From Owenia fusiformis (Eukaryota > Annelida > Polychaeta > Sabellida > Oweniidae), in assembly GCA_903813345.2 (NCBI GenBank), contig CAIIXF020000001.1:39897366-39961365 (forward strand): 64,000 bases of DNA, in the 5' to 3' direction. The position numbers and the translations under genes are program-made. Position 1 is the stretch's first letter. Every line of letters begins with the position of its first letter. Below, piece after piece: positions 21,193 to 34,900 of this stretch. The notes below the pieces were generated by a model, which saw nothing but the letters and a program-made list of their open reading frames with translations, had not been told where the DNA came from and ran no database searches.

Positions 21193-24100
21193 TGAGGGCC
21201 CTTGATTGGAAATAACGAACATTTGGATTATAGACCCCCTGCTTTGAATTATGGACTGCATATTGCTTCAAAGATAATTGAATAATATACTTAATACTAA
21301 TTAAATTACAATATTGAATATAACTTATTTAAGTCGTGGCCTTTAATATAATGGTTAATATTAGGGATGTTGATGTAAATTCACACAATGAAATTCTATT
21401 GAGTTCTATTTAAAAAAAATTGAGCATATGTTGTAACGCTGCATGCATTGTGACATTTTATATTATTAAGGTGTTGGGAAAATATTTTCACCTTATGGAA
21501 TGTATCAACCATGACTTAACATCTGTGAGACATGGTCTATTGGAGCATGGTGTTCCACTCAAATACACACTTGGTAAATGTGCGCCAGCATAGCCACTAA
21601 CCAGCGAGTTATTCAAGCTTATCAGTGGCACTTTGGTAAGCTGCAGTAACTGTCCAGTTAATCTGAATTACCATATCCTCATAAAAAATCACTTAAATGT
21701 CAACATTATTCGATGAAGTTTCAGGTATTGTGAAAGAATAATTGTATTTATAATGAAGTAAATAACAAAATGCTATTTCCATTACATATCAGAAGTGAAT
21801 GGCATTGTTAAATGCTGAATATTGAATGTTAGGTCAACATCATGGAATACTGTATATTGTAAAGCATTAGTGTATAGATGGCCTTCATCTGATCTCTTCT
21901 TATATCTATCTGTGTGTAAAGTGTAAATAAAACCTTGTAAGTATGTGTAAGATACAGTGATCATTTGTATAGTGATTCAACAGATAAACATTTTGTATAA
22001 ATCTTAACTCATTCATTGTGGATAAACTAACGACAATCTCACAACTTCAAAAACTTAACTCTGTAATCTCTAACAATCTGTATGTTTTGTTCGTAAATGC
22101 CTTTCTCATCCTCTTTAAACTCTCTTTGGGTCATTAATTGGCATCGCTATGTTATTTTGTACATGTATTAAGATATAGTAATGGGACATACTTTTGATAC
22201 AAATTAGTGTAAATTTTGTACATTTAAAATTATTTTTGCTGGTGTATAGCTGGAAAGGTCCATACGTTATACTCTTCCAGTTTCCAGTTTGGAACTGGAG
22301 AGTTGTTCTGTGGAGTCGATACCATTTGTAAGTAAGATGAACATAAACGCAATATTTTCAGTCAAAAATTGTAAACTTTGTACAGTATGGACAGTCAGTG
22401 TGTAAGATATGTAAAAATTGGAAGAATTTCTTTACAGCCAGCATTCACATGCATAAAGAAAAGATATTCTCGCTTATTTGATGTACATTTAGTATATATG
22501 TTGGCCCTTCATCTGAGAGCATACTTGGCTCCCATAGACCCTTTCTGAATATGCCCATGACCCTGGTAAATCAAGGGAAAGCGTGTATCATGGTTGATAA
22601 AGGGAGGTTTTTATTAATAATACTTTTTGTATCTATCTCTTGTATAATCCTATATTCTGTATTTATGCTAGAGCAAAACTTGTAAATGTGTGGTGTGCTA
22701 TATGCTGTAGATTATTCTATGTACAGATTGGTCGGTGCCAATAACAAAGCCAGGCACGTATATCCTATATACCCATATATAGATATAGGATGGATTTCTC
22801 ATTGAATTCCTTGTGTATATGTAAAATTATTGATGCATAAAATTTGAAAATATTTGTGTACAAATTCGAGCCTTTGTTAAATAGCTGTAGAAATGTGGAT
22901 ATTTTGAACCTGCTTCAAATTATTGTATAGGCCTGTATTAAAGTCTCTAAACTATTACATAGATGTAAAGTGTATAAACCAACAAATGTAATCATAGTCA
23001 TGTAAATTGTAAACATATCCTTATAATTATTCACTAATGTATAGAAATAATGTGACTCTTAATCAGAATGCAGCACATTTACTTTGTCGGGGAACTTGAA
23101 TGTATGTTCGTATGAGGAGATGAATATAAGTTGAAATGTGTTGAATATTTACTGTACACAAGTGGTACAAAACTGTAAAATATGTGAATAATTTGAGTAG
23201 AATTGTAAAAAGACTGAGAATATAAAATAAGATGCTATAATATTATATTGCTGTAGATAAATCACCGTCTGTAAATGTGCTGGATTTTGATTAGCTGTCA
23301 GGTGATGGAATTGTTAGGTAGTAATGTTTAATTAATTATTAATTAATTGTATGGTACATAATGGTTGAGCTGTAGTTACACTGTATATGAAATGTTGTGC
23401 CCAATCATGCATTCATATTCCCTACTAACTTGATAGAAAGTGTATGTCGCTTTGGGGGCAGATTTTCAACATTATTATTTTTTGTTGTAGTTTATTTGAG
23501 GTGGGATTAATGGGCTACAGTTGACGATTAATAAAAAACCTTTGAAAGTCATGTAAATCCCAAACTTGCATCAATTCAACCATTTGAAACAAGAATGATG
23601 CTTTTTGTAACTCAGACTGCTTGGTTTTTGTTATACACTCCCAATTTTGGACAAATTGTCTCTACATTACATAGTGTTTGAATGTGCTGAGGACAGAATT
23701 GTAAAATCTATTGGGCATCTTGAACCTCTGATGTACCAGTGTTGACCGAGTTTATTCTTTGTCAGTCTGCAGTTTGACAAGGTTTCATTCTACTTGAGTT
23801 CTCCCACCTTTGTATATTTAAAAGTATGTTTCAAATTGCAAATAATTATGCGGTATATAAATTATCCAAATATTGTACATTCTGTATGAAATACAAAACT
23901 CTGTATATTCGAAGATTTGCTATAAAACAACCTGTACATTTGTCTAGACAGTTTTTACATCACACTGAACATAGCTTGAACATAGTCACAAACTGTAAAA
24001 ATCTGAAACTGTACATTAAACACTTTGTATTAAATTTTAATTGTATAAATGACTTGTGAATAGCAGAGAAAGTTTATCATGGATATTTTTTCTTAAGTCA

Positions 24101-24875
24101 CTGTATGATAAGATATACATCCGTAGCCACTATAGTATATTGTAGGAATCACCGAGACTAACTCTTTGACAATTTAAATACATTCCTCTTGACATCACAT
24201 TTGGCATTAGGATTGCATTGAAATTGTTATAATTTTGGCATATTATGGTCAGCTCCTTAGAGCCGTGTGTTAGACAGGCAACAGAATAGCACAAAATTGT
24301 ATATGTACATGTAGCACTAGACTTGGGCACTGTAGAGCTAACAAGCTAGCGATCAAAACGAGCTGACTGAGTCAGTAGCAAATTCTAATCCCTCATTTTG
24401 ATTTGACAGCGAATCTAAGGCTGTAGGATATGAGTTCGTAGACAAATGTCGAAGAACGTTTTAGTAATGTTTATAAACATGGAATCTTATGAATTGAATT
24501 ATTTTAATTTTCATTTTATTTTCAATGAAGGTGGTACTGTAACACTTCTATATGCTTATTGTTTGTAGTGCGTAAACATTTCTGGGCAAAATTGGAGCTA
24601 TTGAAATGATACCCCAACATTATATTCAGTAGTGCTACTACAGAAGATATTGCAAGGTATGGTGAAGGTGGCTCCAGTATTGTCGAGATTTGGTCTAGAA
24701 TTATGTAGAAATTCTTTGCCTTATTGTAGGTAATTGGTATATAATGGAATGTACATTGTTGTATATTGTATAGAAATTCCTCCAAAACTCGCTACATCTC
24801 ACTTCACATTGACAGTATTAAATTATGATGATATAGTGAATTGTACAAATGAATAAAATTTCTATATAAATATGC
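21193..24875 (+). promoter_or_regulatory. PUM: Pumilio 3' UTR rich in Pumilio-binding motifs
   Basis: No coding frame is credible here. TGTANAT occurs at least 21 times, including exact UGUANAUA sites at 21922 (TGTAAATA) and 23252 (TGTAGATA). Others are at 22159, 22208, 22217, 22482, 22681, 22706, 22814, 23001, 23270, 23382, 23811, 23874, 23902, 23933, 24010, 24299, 24304, 24750 and 24760. The cluster stops just before an AATAAA at 24852, which supports a 3' end there. A small ATATCCTATAT/ATAGATATAGGAT hairpin lies near 22757-22793. Self-binding by Pumilio is inferred. Confidence 0.7.
24852..24857 (+). terminator. PUM: Candidate Pumilio poly(A) signal
   Basis: AATAAA follows a final TTGTACAAATG, and the run of UGUANAU motifs ends just upstream. 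Other AATAAA sites lie at about 21926 and 24992, so alternative 3' ends are possible. Confidence 0.5.
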
Positions 24876-26017
24876 GAATGAAGAGGAGTCGGCGGTGAAT
24901 TGCTTCTGGGAAAGGGGAATGAGGTGTAATGAGTTTTGGATAATTTTGTGAAATAATGATCTATATAATCACTGGTGTAACCGAGAGTTGCTAGTAAATA
25001 AATTGTTCATTGAAGCATGAATAATGGTAATCCCAGACTTCTGTGCATATATTTCTTTATTGACATTTAATTTGTTTCTTAAAGGGTGATGCATATCGTT
25101 TAGCAAATCGAACGCTCGTTACTGGTGTTTCTCACCGTTTAGTATAAAAGACCCAATCCAGGAATAATACTCCAGGGTTCACAGGCTCAAGGTTGTTGTG
25201 TCAACACCTCTTGATGTTATATAGCATTAGTATATTATAGATCGTCACTCATTTATAAAAGGGAGATTTTATTTTGACAAATCAATTTCACATTCATGGG
25301 TGAAGTTTCGGGATCTTCCATTTGTGTATAATAAGGAAAAAATGACATCTAAATTTCCTCATAATATATTAGTACACAGCTTGGCATATGAAATATACTC
25401 CAAATGAAAAGAAGGAGTTCTAACACAAGGATTTATATTGGCTGTTGTACACATGCATTCTTTGAACAATCACTCTCAATAATGTTCTCAGAATCATAAA
25501 TGGTTTACTTTATCTCCAAGACAATTTCAATAAACTTGATTTTACAAAACTCCCCTTATTTCTTAAAACTCGACTGATCCAGTTGACTTGCCTGGAGCCG
25601 CCATATTGTTTTTATACCGGAAGCTTATCACCCCTTAAAGGGACTCGCACCTTTCAGTGTTTTTAGCAAAGTAGATTTATTTTTCATAACCCTGGTACTT
25701 TCGGTAGATTGATAAGTACTTGATCTTGATGCCAAATACTGCTGGAATGGACCACATCAGAATTTACAATACAATCTTTAAAAATATTCTCCAATCTGTC
25801 AAATATTATTTAGGTGGTGAAGATATTCTTACCAGATTCATTTTTGCTCTGTGCTTCAAATGTTTACATCACCTATAAAATTTGGATCAAATCCGTCCAT
25901 CGGTATTTGAGATAATGCCCGGACAGACGGATGAACGGAAGGACATGAATGGATGGACGGCTTTCCTATATCCCCCTCAAACTTCGTTTGGTGGGATAAT
26001 AAATAGTAGTAGGTAGC

Positions 26018-26319
26018 AAGGAGGATTGGCTCCCAGAGTGCAACATCGATATTCTGTCCCATATATGGGCATGTCGTGCTACAAAATTTGAATTCCAACA
26101 GCCGCCATTTTGTTCACTTCAACATTTGAATCGTGAATTTTGGTCTTATTTCCTAACGAAAAATTCCAAAACTCACAGGAAATGATCGAGATATTGGTTC
26201 GAATCTTTTGAACTGTTTATTTTGAATTTATAATCGGTTATAATTTCAGAAAATAACGACATCTCGGCGTTTTCATTGTTGGAAAATATCGACTTTGATT
26301 CTGGGAGCCAATCCTCCTT
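26018..26319. mobile_element. MITE with AAGGAGGATTGGCTCCCAGA ends
   Basis: The first 20 bases are AAGGAGGATTGGCTCCCAGA, and the last ones are nearly their exact complement (CTGGGAGCCAATCCTCCTT). GTAGGTAG lies on both sides, suggesting insertion into the end of the adjacent MITE family 1 copy. It is about 300 bp without a coding frame. Confidence 0.7.
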
Positions 26320-26740
26320 GAGTAGGTAGTAAGATCACAGTTGGTAGTTAAAATTTTTACCACCAGGTGGCTGATTCAGGTTATAAAACATGGCACATAT
26401 AGTAAAAAGATCCCTTTAACTTGAATAATTATCAGTTTTAATGGTTCAGTTTTCATATTATTACCCTTATTTTGCGCCTGATAATTATACAAATGAAAAT
26501 ATGTCCTTTAAAAGAAAATGTGTTCTGTCAAATACAAGAAAATATATTTCACTTTTTGTGATTTTATAACATGGGGTCCAATGACCTCGAACGTATATTT
26601 TCAAAGAAAACTAAATTTTTAAACTTGATTAACAATTTTTGAGACCACATTTCTGGATTAGATTTCAAATATGATATTACTTTGATTATTTGAATATTTT
26701 ATAACATAAGTCAAGATTAGTTCTACTTGCATCTAGTTAA
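26320..26740 (-). mobile_element. MITE family 1, copy 2 (reversed)
   Basis: The reverse-orientation copy begins at GTAGGTAG beside another element (26018-26319) that seems to have inserted at its end. It runs through ACCACCAGGTGGCTGA and finishes in CTACTTGCATCTAG. It lies between Pumilio and the clathrin light chain. Confidence 0.65.
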
Positions 26741-27245
26741 TTAACCCATGACAGGGAACTCTACATGCCTAAGCCTGAGTACTGTTGATTAATTCAGATT
26801 GGGAGAACCTATACTGATGATTTATAAGAGTTTTATCATGCCTATATATTGTTAAGGCCATGCTCGAATTTCCTTGTCATTCCTATCGTGTCACCACCTC
26901 AAATTATTATATAGCCTCAACTTTCTTGTGTTAGGGGTTGGTGTTCAGCGTTTGGTGTTCTGCATTCAGTGTCTGTAACAAATGACAGGTGGTGACATTT
27001 TGCATGTTAATGCCTTGTTGCAAAGTGCTGTAATTGCTAGAACATACATGCATTTTGTAGATAAAATACAATGTTAAACTTGAATTGATAATGGCTATTA
27101 TAAGAGGGCGCTTAAACTAAATCTAAATCATGTCAGTAAAATCTTAGACTTGGCATGTGCTTAGAATGTATGTTGATCCCGTCAAATCGAACACTTTTGT
27201 GAAAAATAAATCAACCAGAACAACGGCAACGCCAAAGCGTAGCGA

Positions 27246-28232
27246 ATCCCATCGAACAGCCATGGATGGCGTTTTTACAAACAAAGTATATAGCAAAAAA
27301 AGCAGCCGTTTTTCAAAATGGCCGCCTTCTACCAAAAGTGTCATTAGATCATGTGCCATGCTTATAGTATTCACATACCAAATATGAACGAAATTGCTCC
27401 ACTACTTTTCAAGTTATAGTGAAATACGTTAAATGTCGGCCATTTTTCAAAATGGCCGCCTTCTACCAAAAGTGTCATAGGACAGTGTGTCATGCTTATA
27501 ATATTCACATACCAAAAATGAACAAAATCGCTCCACGACTTTTCGAGTTATAGTAAAATACATTAAAATGGTGGCCATTTTTCAAAATGGCGACCATTTT
27601 TCAAAATGGCCGCCTTCTACCAAAAGTGTCTTTAGACAGTGTGCAATGTTTATAGTATTCACATACCAAATATGAACAAAATCGCTTCACTGCTTTTCGA
27701 TTTATAGTAAAATACGTTAAAATGGCGGCCATTTTTCAAAAAAATTTTCAAAATGGCCGCCTTCTACCAAAAGTGTCATAGGACAGTGTGTCATGCTAAT
27801 AGTATTCACATACCAAATATGAACAGAATCGCTCCACTACTTTTCGAGTTATAGTGAAATATGTTAAAAATAGCGAGTAAAGGCCGCCATTTCTCAAGAT
27901 GGCTGCCATGTGCTTCTTTAATATCTACATTTCTAGCTTTATTAATGTCCTATATAATTTTTTTACATCTAAAACATATTGCTTTTACAGTTTTACATAT
28001 TGCACCTAAATTACTGTAAATTCGGCACTAAAATGGCCGCCATTTTGAAATGAGCGGCCATTTTGGAAATCGGCTTTCAAGCAGAACTTCTACCCCCATA
28101 GGGGATATGTGTACAAAATATGAACAAAATCGGACCAACGGTATTTGAGTTATTGCCCGAACAGACGGACGGACGGACGGACGGACGGACGGAGGCGTTC
28201 CCTATATCCCTCCGAACTTCGTTCGATGGGAT
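27246..28232 (-). repeat. ATCCCATCGAAC repeat family, copy B with expanded modules
   Basis: It is bounded by ATCCCATCGAAC and GTTCGATGGGAT. A module of about 130-155 bp beginning CAAAATGGCCGCCTTCTACC is repeated four times (from about 27315, 27448, 27602 and 27749). Near the right end is a (GGAC)n tract at 28164-28193. It is the reverse-orientation relative of copy A at 3082-4225. Confidence 0.75.
28164..28193. repeat. (GGAC)n microsatellite
   Basis: About seven tandem GGAC units. The same position in copies A and C of the family holds degenerate versions, so the tract belongs to the repeat rather than being independent. Confidence 0.85.
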
Positions 28233-28468
28233 AATGAAGCATGAAATACAGAAGATAATCTCTCAAAATCAAACAGTATAGCAGAGTGCCCTAATTGTGA
28301 CATCACTACAATATAGAATCCATCCAGTGATGGCAAATCATCAATTGGAAGATCAGTAGAAAAATGTCTAGTTTCTCAAAGGTCCAATTTCTAAAAGATG
28401 ATAGAAAACTCCATACATTTATCACTTTAAATCCCCACATTTTTTGGATGCAACAAAAGAACAGATAA

Positions 28469-28474
28469 TTTATT
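28469..28474 (-). terminator. CLTA: Candidate clathrin light chain poly(A) signal
   Basis: AATAAA on the minus strand lies about 500 nt beyond the stop codon. It was chosen only by motif. Confidence 0.35.
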
Positions 28475-28970
28475 TATAATTTATATTGGAATATCTCCAA
28501 TGTTATTTATTGCGCCTACTGTACAATACAACTTTTACATGCAATATCACAACATTAAGTGACAGAAAAGGAATCCTTATGAGAAAATTGAGATGACAGG
28601 AATAATATTCTGGATAAAGTGATATTTAAAACCTCGGAGGGTCATACTGTTTTCTTACTATGAAGGTTGTAATGCCAATACTTCTTACACTTGCTAAACA
28701 TGTGGTTATAAATTGGAGAAGTCCTGGACTAGCAGACATTTTGAACTTGTTTTACTCTATATGCTAATGGAATTATAATGAAGTCAGTCGATCCAAACTT
28801 GCAAAAATCATGACAGTTATTTTTCAAAAATGTATAGCTAGTTTTCACTCTGGCATTGATGGAATATGCTCTTATTTTTACGAAAAATTTCTCCAAATGT
28901 TTTTCTAACTTTAACATCGAAGAACATGAAGTCTTTTACAAGATGGATGCAAATGTCCTTTTAGTGATCA

Positions 28971-31900
28971 TTAACGAACAAGGGGTGTCTGCTTCAGGTT
29001 CAGTAAAATGGAACGCATACGAGACACGTCCTTTGTCATTTTAGTAGTTTTTGGATTAAACTCGCACAATCGACATATCCTCTCCCATTGGCCATCGGAA
29101 GATGTTTCATCTCGCTCTTCCACAAATGCAGCCTCTGAAGCTCTGGAAGTAAAGCACACACAATAGTAAATACCAGGCATTGGCATTTTAAGGGATGAAT
29201 AACAATACTACGAGTAAACTGCAGCTCTGAAGTAGCAAATCCAGATGAACATGATGTTTTCCAAAATCATGATGGATTTTGTCAAAAATATCCTTGTTTT
29301 GATTATGAAACTTACTGCTTAAAAGGTTATAGTATGGAAGCTGATATATTGAATGGAGATTATAGAATGATGATGATCAATGGTATAATCATTTGCTATA
29401 TACAGGGTGTCCCAAAAGTATGCCCCCCCCCCTAGGCAGATATATTCCACTGTCCTCATAGTATGTGTCATATATCATTTTAAAGCTTATCCAAAGTTAC
29501 ATTGATTTGCCAAGTATCATGTTTTAACTCCCAAATGGGAAAAAGTTACAGGCATTTTAAAAGTTAGTGTTTTGTCGAAATAAAGTTCAATTTTACACCA
29601 AATTACTAGTCAATGAGTCCCCCCTTGGCCATGTTAACAGCAGCAATTATTTTCAGATATGACCTTAAAAGCACTTCAAATAGGGGTGTGGAATTTTATA
29701 ACCCTCTTAAAACCTGTTAAGGCACTTTAGAAGAGTTTCCTTAGAGTTTCTACCATCACCATTCTCTTTTTCCAACTCAATATCCATCCGACCTGAAAAG
29801 AATTGCTGCTGTTAAGATGGCCGGGAAGGACACATTGACTAGTGATTTGGTGTAAAATTGAACTTAATTATGACCAAACACTAAGTTTTTAAATGCCTGT
29901 AATTTTTTCACATTTGAGAGTTGATCTGAACCATGATACTTGGTGAATCAATGTAACTTTGGATAAGCTTTAAAATGATATATGACACATACTATGACGA
30001 CACTGGTATATGTCTGCCTGGGGGGGGGCATACTTTCGGGACACCTTGTAGATATATAGAGATGAATAAATAGATGGCAGCATGTGTGTTGGTAGGGCCA
30101 GATTGATCTATCAAGTATTTTCATTTGGATTTATGTAAACTTCATTGACATGTTACTATATGATCTTGTTAGTTAAAATGTGGGCTTTGATTTAACATAA
30201 TGAGCTAAAAATTGTAAACCTTAAAAGAGTAAATGAACTTTTAAAGATTTTTATCATTTAGCGGGATAAATAGTGTAAAGTAATCGCCGTTTGCGGAACA
30301 AATCGTGAAAATTTCCTCAAATGATCACTGATTGCTACTCTTTAAATAAAGCAACTGTGCCAAAAAATCGCTCCATAGGAACTACCCTAATTTTAGAATT
30401 CTTACCCCCCCATGGTCACGGAGGGGGGGGGGGGGGGGGGCTAAAAAAAATTTGACACAATTTTTTTTACTAAATTATGCTCATACTTCAAATTTAATAT
30501 TACCTTATCATGTTAAGAAGTTAATGTTGAAGTAAAAATATGAAATACCATTGATTTTCAATTGCTATGTTAAAGGATGGTGATGGGCGACGCCCACTTT
30601 TCTTGTATTGAATATTTTGCACCATATCACAGTAGCAGGAGTAAATCGAATAAGTGATATATGATTTTAAAATTACATCTATATCTAATGCTTCACATGA
30701 CTATTATTTTTCCCCTTTTTCACTGTTAAAGGCTTGTTTTGAGTCACACCCATCTTTTAGATATACAGAGTTAGACTCCATATATCAACTATCTATACCT
30801 GTTTCATAGTTCCTTTAGTTTCACTTTGCACACGTTTTTAAATCATAGTTTTATTTATCTTATCAATAGAAGGATTTATACTAGTGTCTATCAGTATCAT
30901 AGTTACTTTTTGGTATGTTGCAGTGTCCTTATGAAGAACAATTGCCATCACACACACATAATGCTGTACAAACAAGATTTCCTTTCAGGCTCTTGCATCG
31001 TGTTGATATGCATTGGTATTTGCAGCTACACTTTATGAGAGCCTGGCAAGCGTCTGATGCTTGGGGTAAAGTCGTACCTTGGTATCCATTGGGTGTCTTC
31101 AAATATCCAGCCCCACTCAGCTGGGGAAGGAACTTGAGGATTCGCTGTAAGTGATTGCCCTTAAATACAGCTTGGTTTATGACTCTCTTCCTATGCTGTA
31201 AAAGGGCATCTGATGTTGGACGAATGTGTGATATTATTGAAGTCCTCTTTGTGAACATCTCCTTCCTCGCAGCATTGATTGATGTTTCATTGCTTGTTTA
31301 AAGTTGTAGACCAGAATAATGAACTGCTCTAAAATAGGCATGGCATCAAGCAGGGTATTGGGTCGTATTGAGATTTCTGTTAATACTGTAGTCAATTCAG
31401 GGTAGGTACTCCATTGGTTCCAGGCTGATGTCTTAGACTTTCCATTAAAGCCTGATGTGGTGTCACATCCAGTCATAGCATCGAATATTGGGAAACACAT
31501 GGCTTTCTGAGGAGTCATTACATGGGCAATTTCGTGGGCTGGAAGGTATCTATAGGACTTTCCCTTGCCAAAGGCGAGCCAGATTTGAATGTTAAGTTGT
31601 ACTAACTGCCAGAACAACAGTGTCTCAATCAACTGTTCTAATCGTCATTTTAGTGAAGCCTTATTTCATTGCATAATATATGTGCAGAAAGATTCAGGAA
31701 TCTGCCTCTTCAAGGGATGATGTTGAAATCTCAGAAACATGCTGCTTAGGATATGCCTCTACAGAATTCCAAATTGTTGTAATCAGGATTTTATTCTCTG
31801 GTACTGGAATGACTGCGACATTTGATGCAAGGAAGGTAAAGAGATCACTTTTCTCGTCATCCGAGCGTAGAAATTCTGGCCAATTCCCTGGCAATTTGTT

Positions 31901-34900
31901 TTCTGGATAAACTATTTGACGCTTTCCAGATCCACGCTTTTTTTTGTTGAAGATTTGACACTATTTGGTATATATTGATCCCATACAATATCAAGTCTTT
32001 GTACTCTATTAAGTTGATCTGCAGCATACTTATCAAATATGTCATTTGAGTATTGTAGGAAGGTTCTTGCTTCTTGAGTTTTCAGCAGGTCGACTATCAC
32101 GGCACCATCAAGAAACAGGGCTTCAACATCTGGTGTATTGATCTCTCTATTTGGAACAAGGTCTTCCACTGGTTTTAAGATATTTGCTTTGAGGCCAGTC
32201 TTGATTGTGCCATCTTGTGAAAGGGATGGAGGGAATGCCTGGTTCTCATGTCAGAAAAGCTCATCTAAGTTGCTGTCTCTATTCTGGCACGCTATGTATA
32301 GTTGTGAAAATATGTATAGTTGTGAAAATAGGGCAGTGTCATTTTTCAAGCTTGCTAGCTTTGAAATTGAGTTAGATTTGTTTGAAGATCTTGAAATTGT
32401 TTCTCTTAATAGGGTCTGGTGATGGCTTTTGATCTTTCAATAGTTCTCTCCTTTATATATACTTCACATTAACTTTTTCCCTTGTTATTCTCAATTGTGT
32501 TCAACGTGTCAACTGCACTGCTTGACATTACATCTTTAGTATCAAGTGTCCAAAGTTCCTTTGATGTTGCAATAAAGGGGTTTCCTAAATCATTGATAAC
32601 CTCAGTAAGGGAATTGACATATTTGTTGAAACTGGTTTGATAACTAACACTGTGCTCATGGTTTGCAAGGACTTCATCATCATTATCCTTCATCTCATCC
32701 TCAAACTCAGTTAACATTCTTGCGATCTCTGGACCACCGACCATCCACTTCTGTAATTAATGCTCTAGTTATTATCTGTTAGACACAGAACTTGTAATAC
32801 TCCTATTCGCGATAAGAGTTCAGGTGGTAATTTACATAAATATCTCCCATGATGCATCGCTTTGGAAGGGACAAATTTGCATTGGCCCGCCGAACAAGTC
32901 GATTACTCTGAACGTTTCTCAGCTTCTGATCTTCCATCAGCCCTCAAGCATAGTTATATGTCCAATCTATTCAATAATCTGAAGGATAATCGGTGATTCA
33001 AAGTAACATTATTCATATTTTTTCGATCTTCGATGGCGTCTGAGCAATTTCTGGGATATCAGTGACGTCACTGGGATTGGACGGCATTTTCAACTACAGA
33101 TTTCTTCGGATTTGGGGATTATAGTTCAAAAAGCTTTGTCATATATCTTAATTACATGCATACCTATCGTTTGTGCAAATGAAACTCTGCATAAATGTTA
33201 AATAGAGTCGCAGTGCGGCATTGAAAATAGCACCCCTGTGTAATCCAATGGGAAAGAACCCGGATGTAGACGAAGTTGTACCATACATGAGAGCTCTTCA
33301 AACGGGAGGTAGCTAAACTGAACTAAATTAAACGTTATCGCGTTTTGGTATATTAGAGTACCATGTACCAGAATTTGAATAAAAGTGACCCTGTTTCTTC
33401 ACTCTGCTATCTGGAATCTATCCAAGATTCAAAATCAAGAGGCAAAATTGTATTGATTGGTAATCTACCTGAAATCTACCCAGGTAACAAGACCCCCTCC
33501 CAATACACATAACACTCCTTCTTAATTCAAAACTTCCCTTATTAGACCAACAATATCATATTTGAAAACATAACAGTTCATCAAAATAAGCAGAACTACT
33601 TCTTGATTATTTTTATTAATCATGTAGGTCAAAATCATACTTACAAAAACTGATCTAGATCCTATCATAAACGTTGATGCTCATTGTCACTCAAGCATGA
33701 CCTTGTCAAAAACAAGAAGTGATTTTGGTAGTTGTTTAAGAAAGATACACTTTTTGCTAGATTATTCTGTATTTGCATTCAAGTCACTCATCAGATGTCA
33801 CATAGTTTGTCAAACTTTATTTTCAATTAAAATTACATTATTTATTATGTCGAAGTATATGCCACTCTGGAGATAAAAGGAATTAATTAAAGATAAGTGA
33901 ATATTCATTTTGCTAAAAAATGACTGCAATCTCACTCATTATCATGTATATCATGGTAAAAGGTCCCAACATTGAAATTATGATACTATTTAATGATAAT
34001 CCTAAAAAGTTATGGATTGTCATTAAGCCTACCCCTATAAATTTTAGGGGTAGGGGTAAAAATTGCGAAAAGTAGAAAAAAAATGGAGGAAATTTTCGGC
34101 ACAGTTGCTTTTTACACCCAGGAAGGTTGTCTGGTCATATATGGAAAGTTCCACGATTTGTTCCGTTTTCGGCGCTTTAGCCCTTTTTATGTCACTATTT
34201 ATCTCGCTAATTATGTAAATAGGGATTTAGCTCAAACTTTTTCAGAAAACTGAAAATCCTTGAAATAACTGCAAATCAAAAGTTTTTTCAATAGAAAATT
34301 ACGCATAGAATTCAAATATGCAATCAAATAGAAGAATGGTGGTATTTATTGTTTAAAAATACATATCTCATAAGATCTCATTAAAAAGAGATTTCAAAGC
34401 TATTTAGCAAACTCTATTCTTCATAGAAAGAAATACTAAAAGAAATAGTACGTTCTGAAACATGAATATCATGCACTACAAATGTGAGTTATATATAAGC
34501 AGGATAAGTTGGTAGATAAAGTAATACAGTAGCTAAGTTAGATGTACGTGGAAGGAAACTGCACCTATGGCTACAAGTGCAAATATGTGGTTTATTTCAT
34601 TTAAAGTTTCCATTTTTTGCAAGAAATGCAAACTTGTAAACAAGAAAAAAAAATATAAAAATATAATATGTAGTCTACAATAATATATCTGAAGCTGCAG
34701 TGGTTTAAAATGACCACTGTTTTTGTTCTTGATTCATTTAACGTTGATGGGCGGGTATACAGACAGATGATGGATGATTCCACTGACTCACTTATTACAT
34801 GTTTAAGTGAATTACTTATTAATTCCTAACTCTTTAAGAATTCAGTTTACAGTAATTACTAGAACATTTACCCATGCTACCCCAAACTTTCAAAATATTA

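Larger units (their letters stand above)
24876..28468. other. Spacer between the convergent Pumilio and clathrin light chain genes
   Basis: No gene was found. Up to about 25870 nothing stands out. The remainder holds repeat fragments (25870-26002), a MITE at 26018-26319, MITE family 1 at 26320-26740 and the modular repeat at 27246-28232. A sequence near 26940-27010 with ACAAATGACAGG and CATGTTAATGCCTTGT resembles one at 11105-11165 in a Pumilio intron, so it is another dispersed repeat. Confidence 0.6.
30257..34211. mobile_element. Roughly 4 kb element with long inverted ends around a broken gene
   Basis: The left region (30257-30420: GCGGGATAAATAGTG, GCGGAACAAATCGTG, GCAACTGTGCC) recurs inverted at the right (34029-34211: GCAACTGTGCCG, CGGAACAAATCGTGG, GCGAGATAAATAGTG on the minus strand). 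Between them lies a degraded minus-strand reading region (30929-32744). Exact termini and a target duplication were not found, so the boundaries are approximate. It is inside the clathrin light chain intron. Confidence 0.5.
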
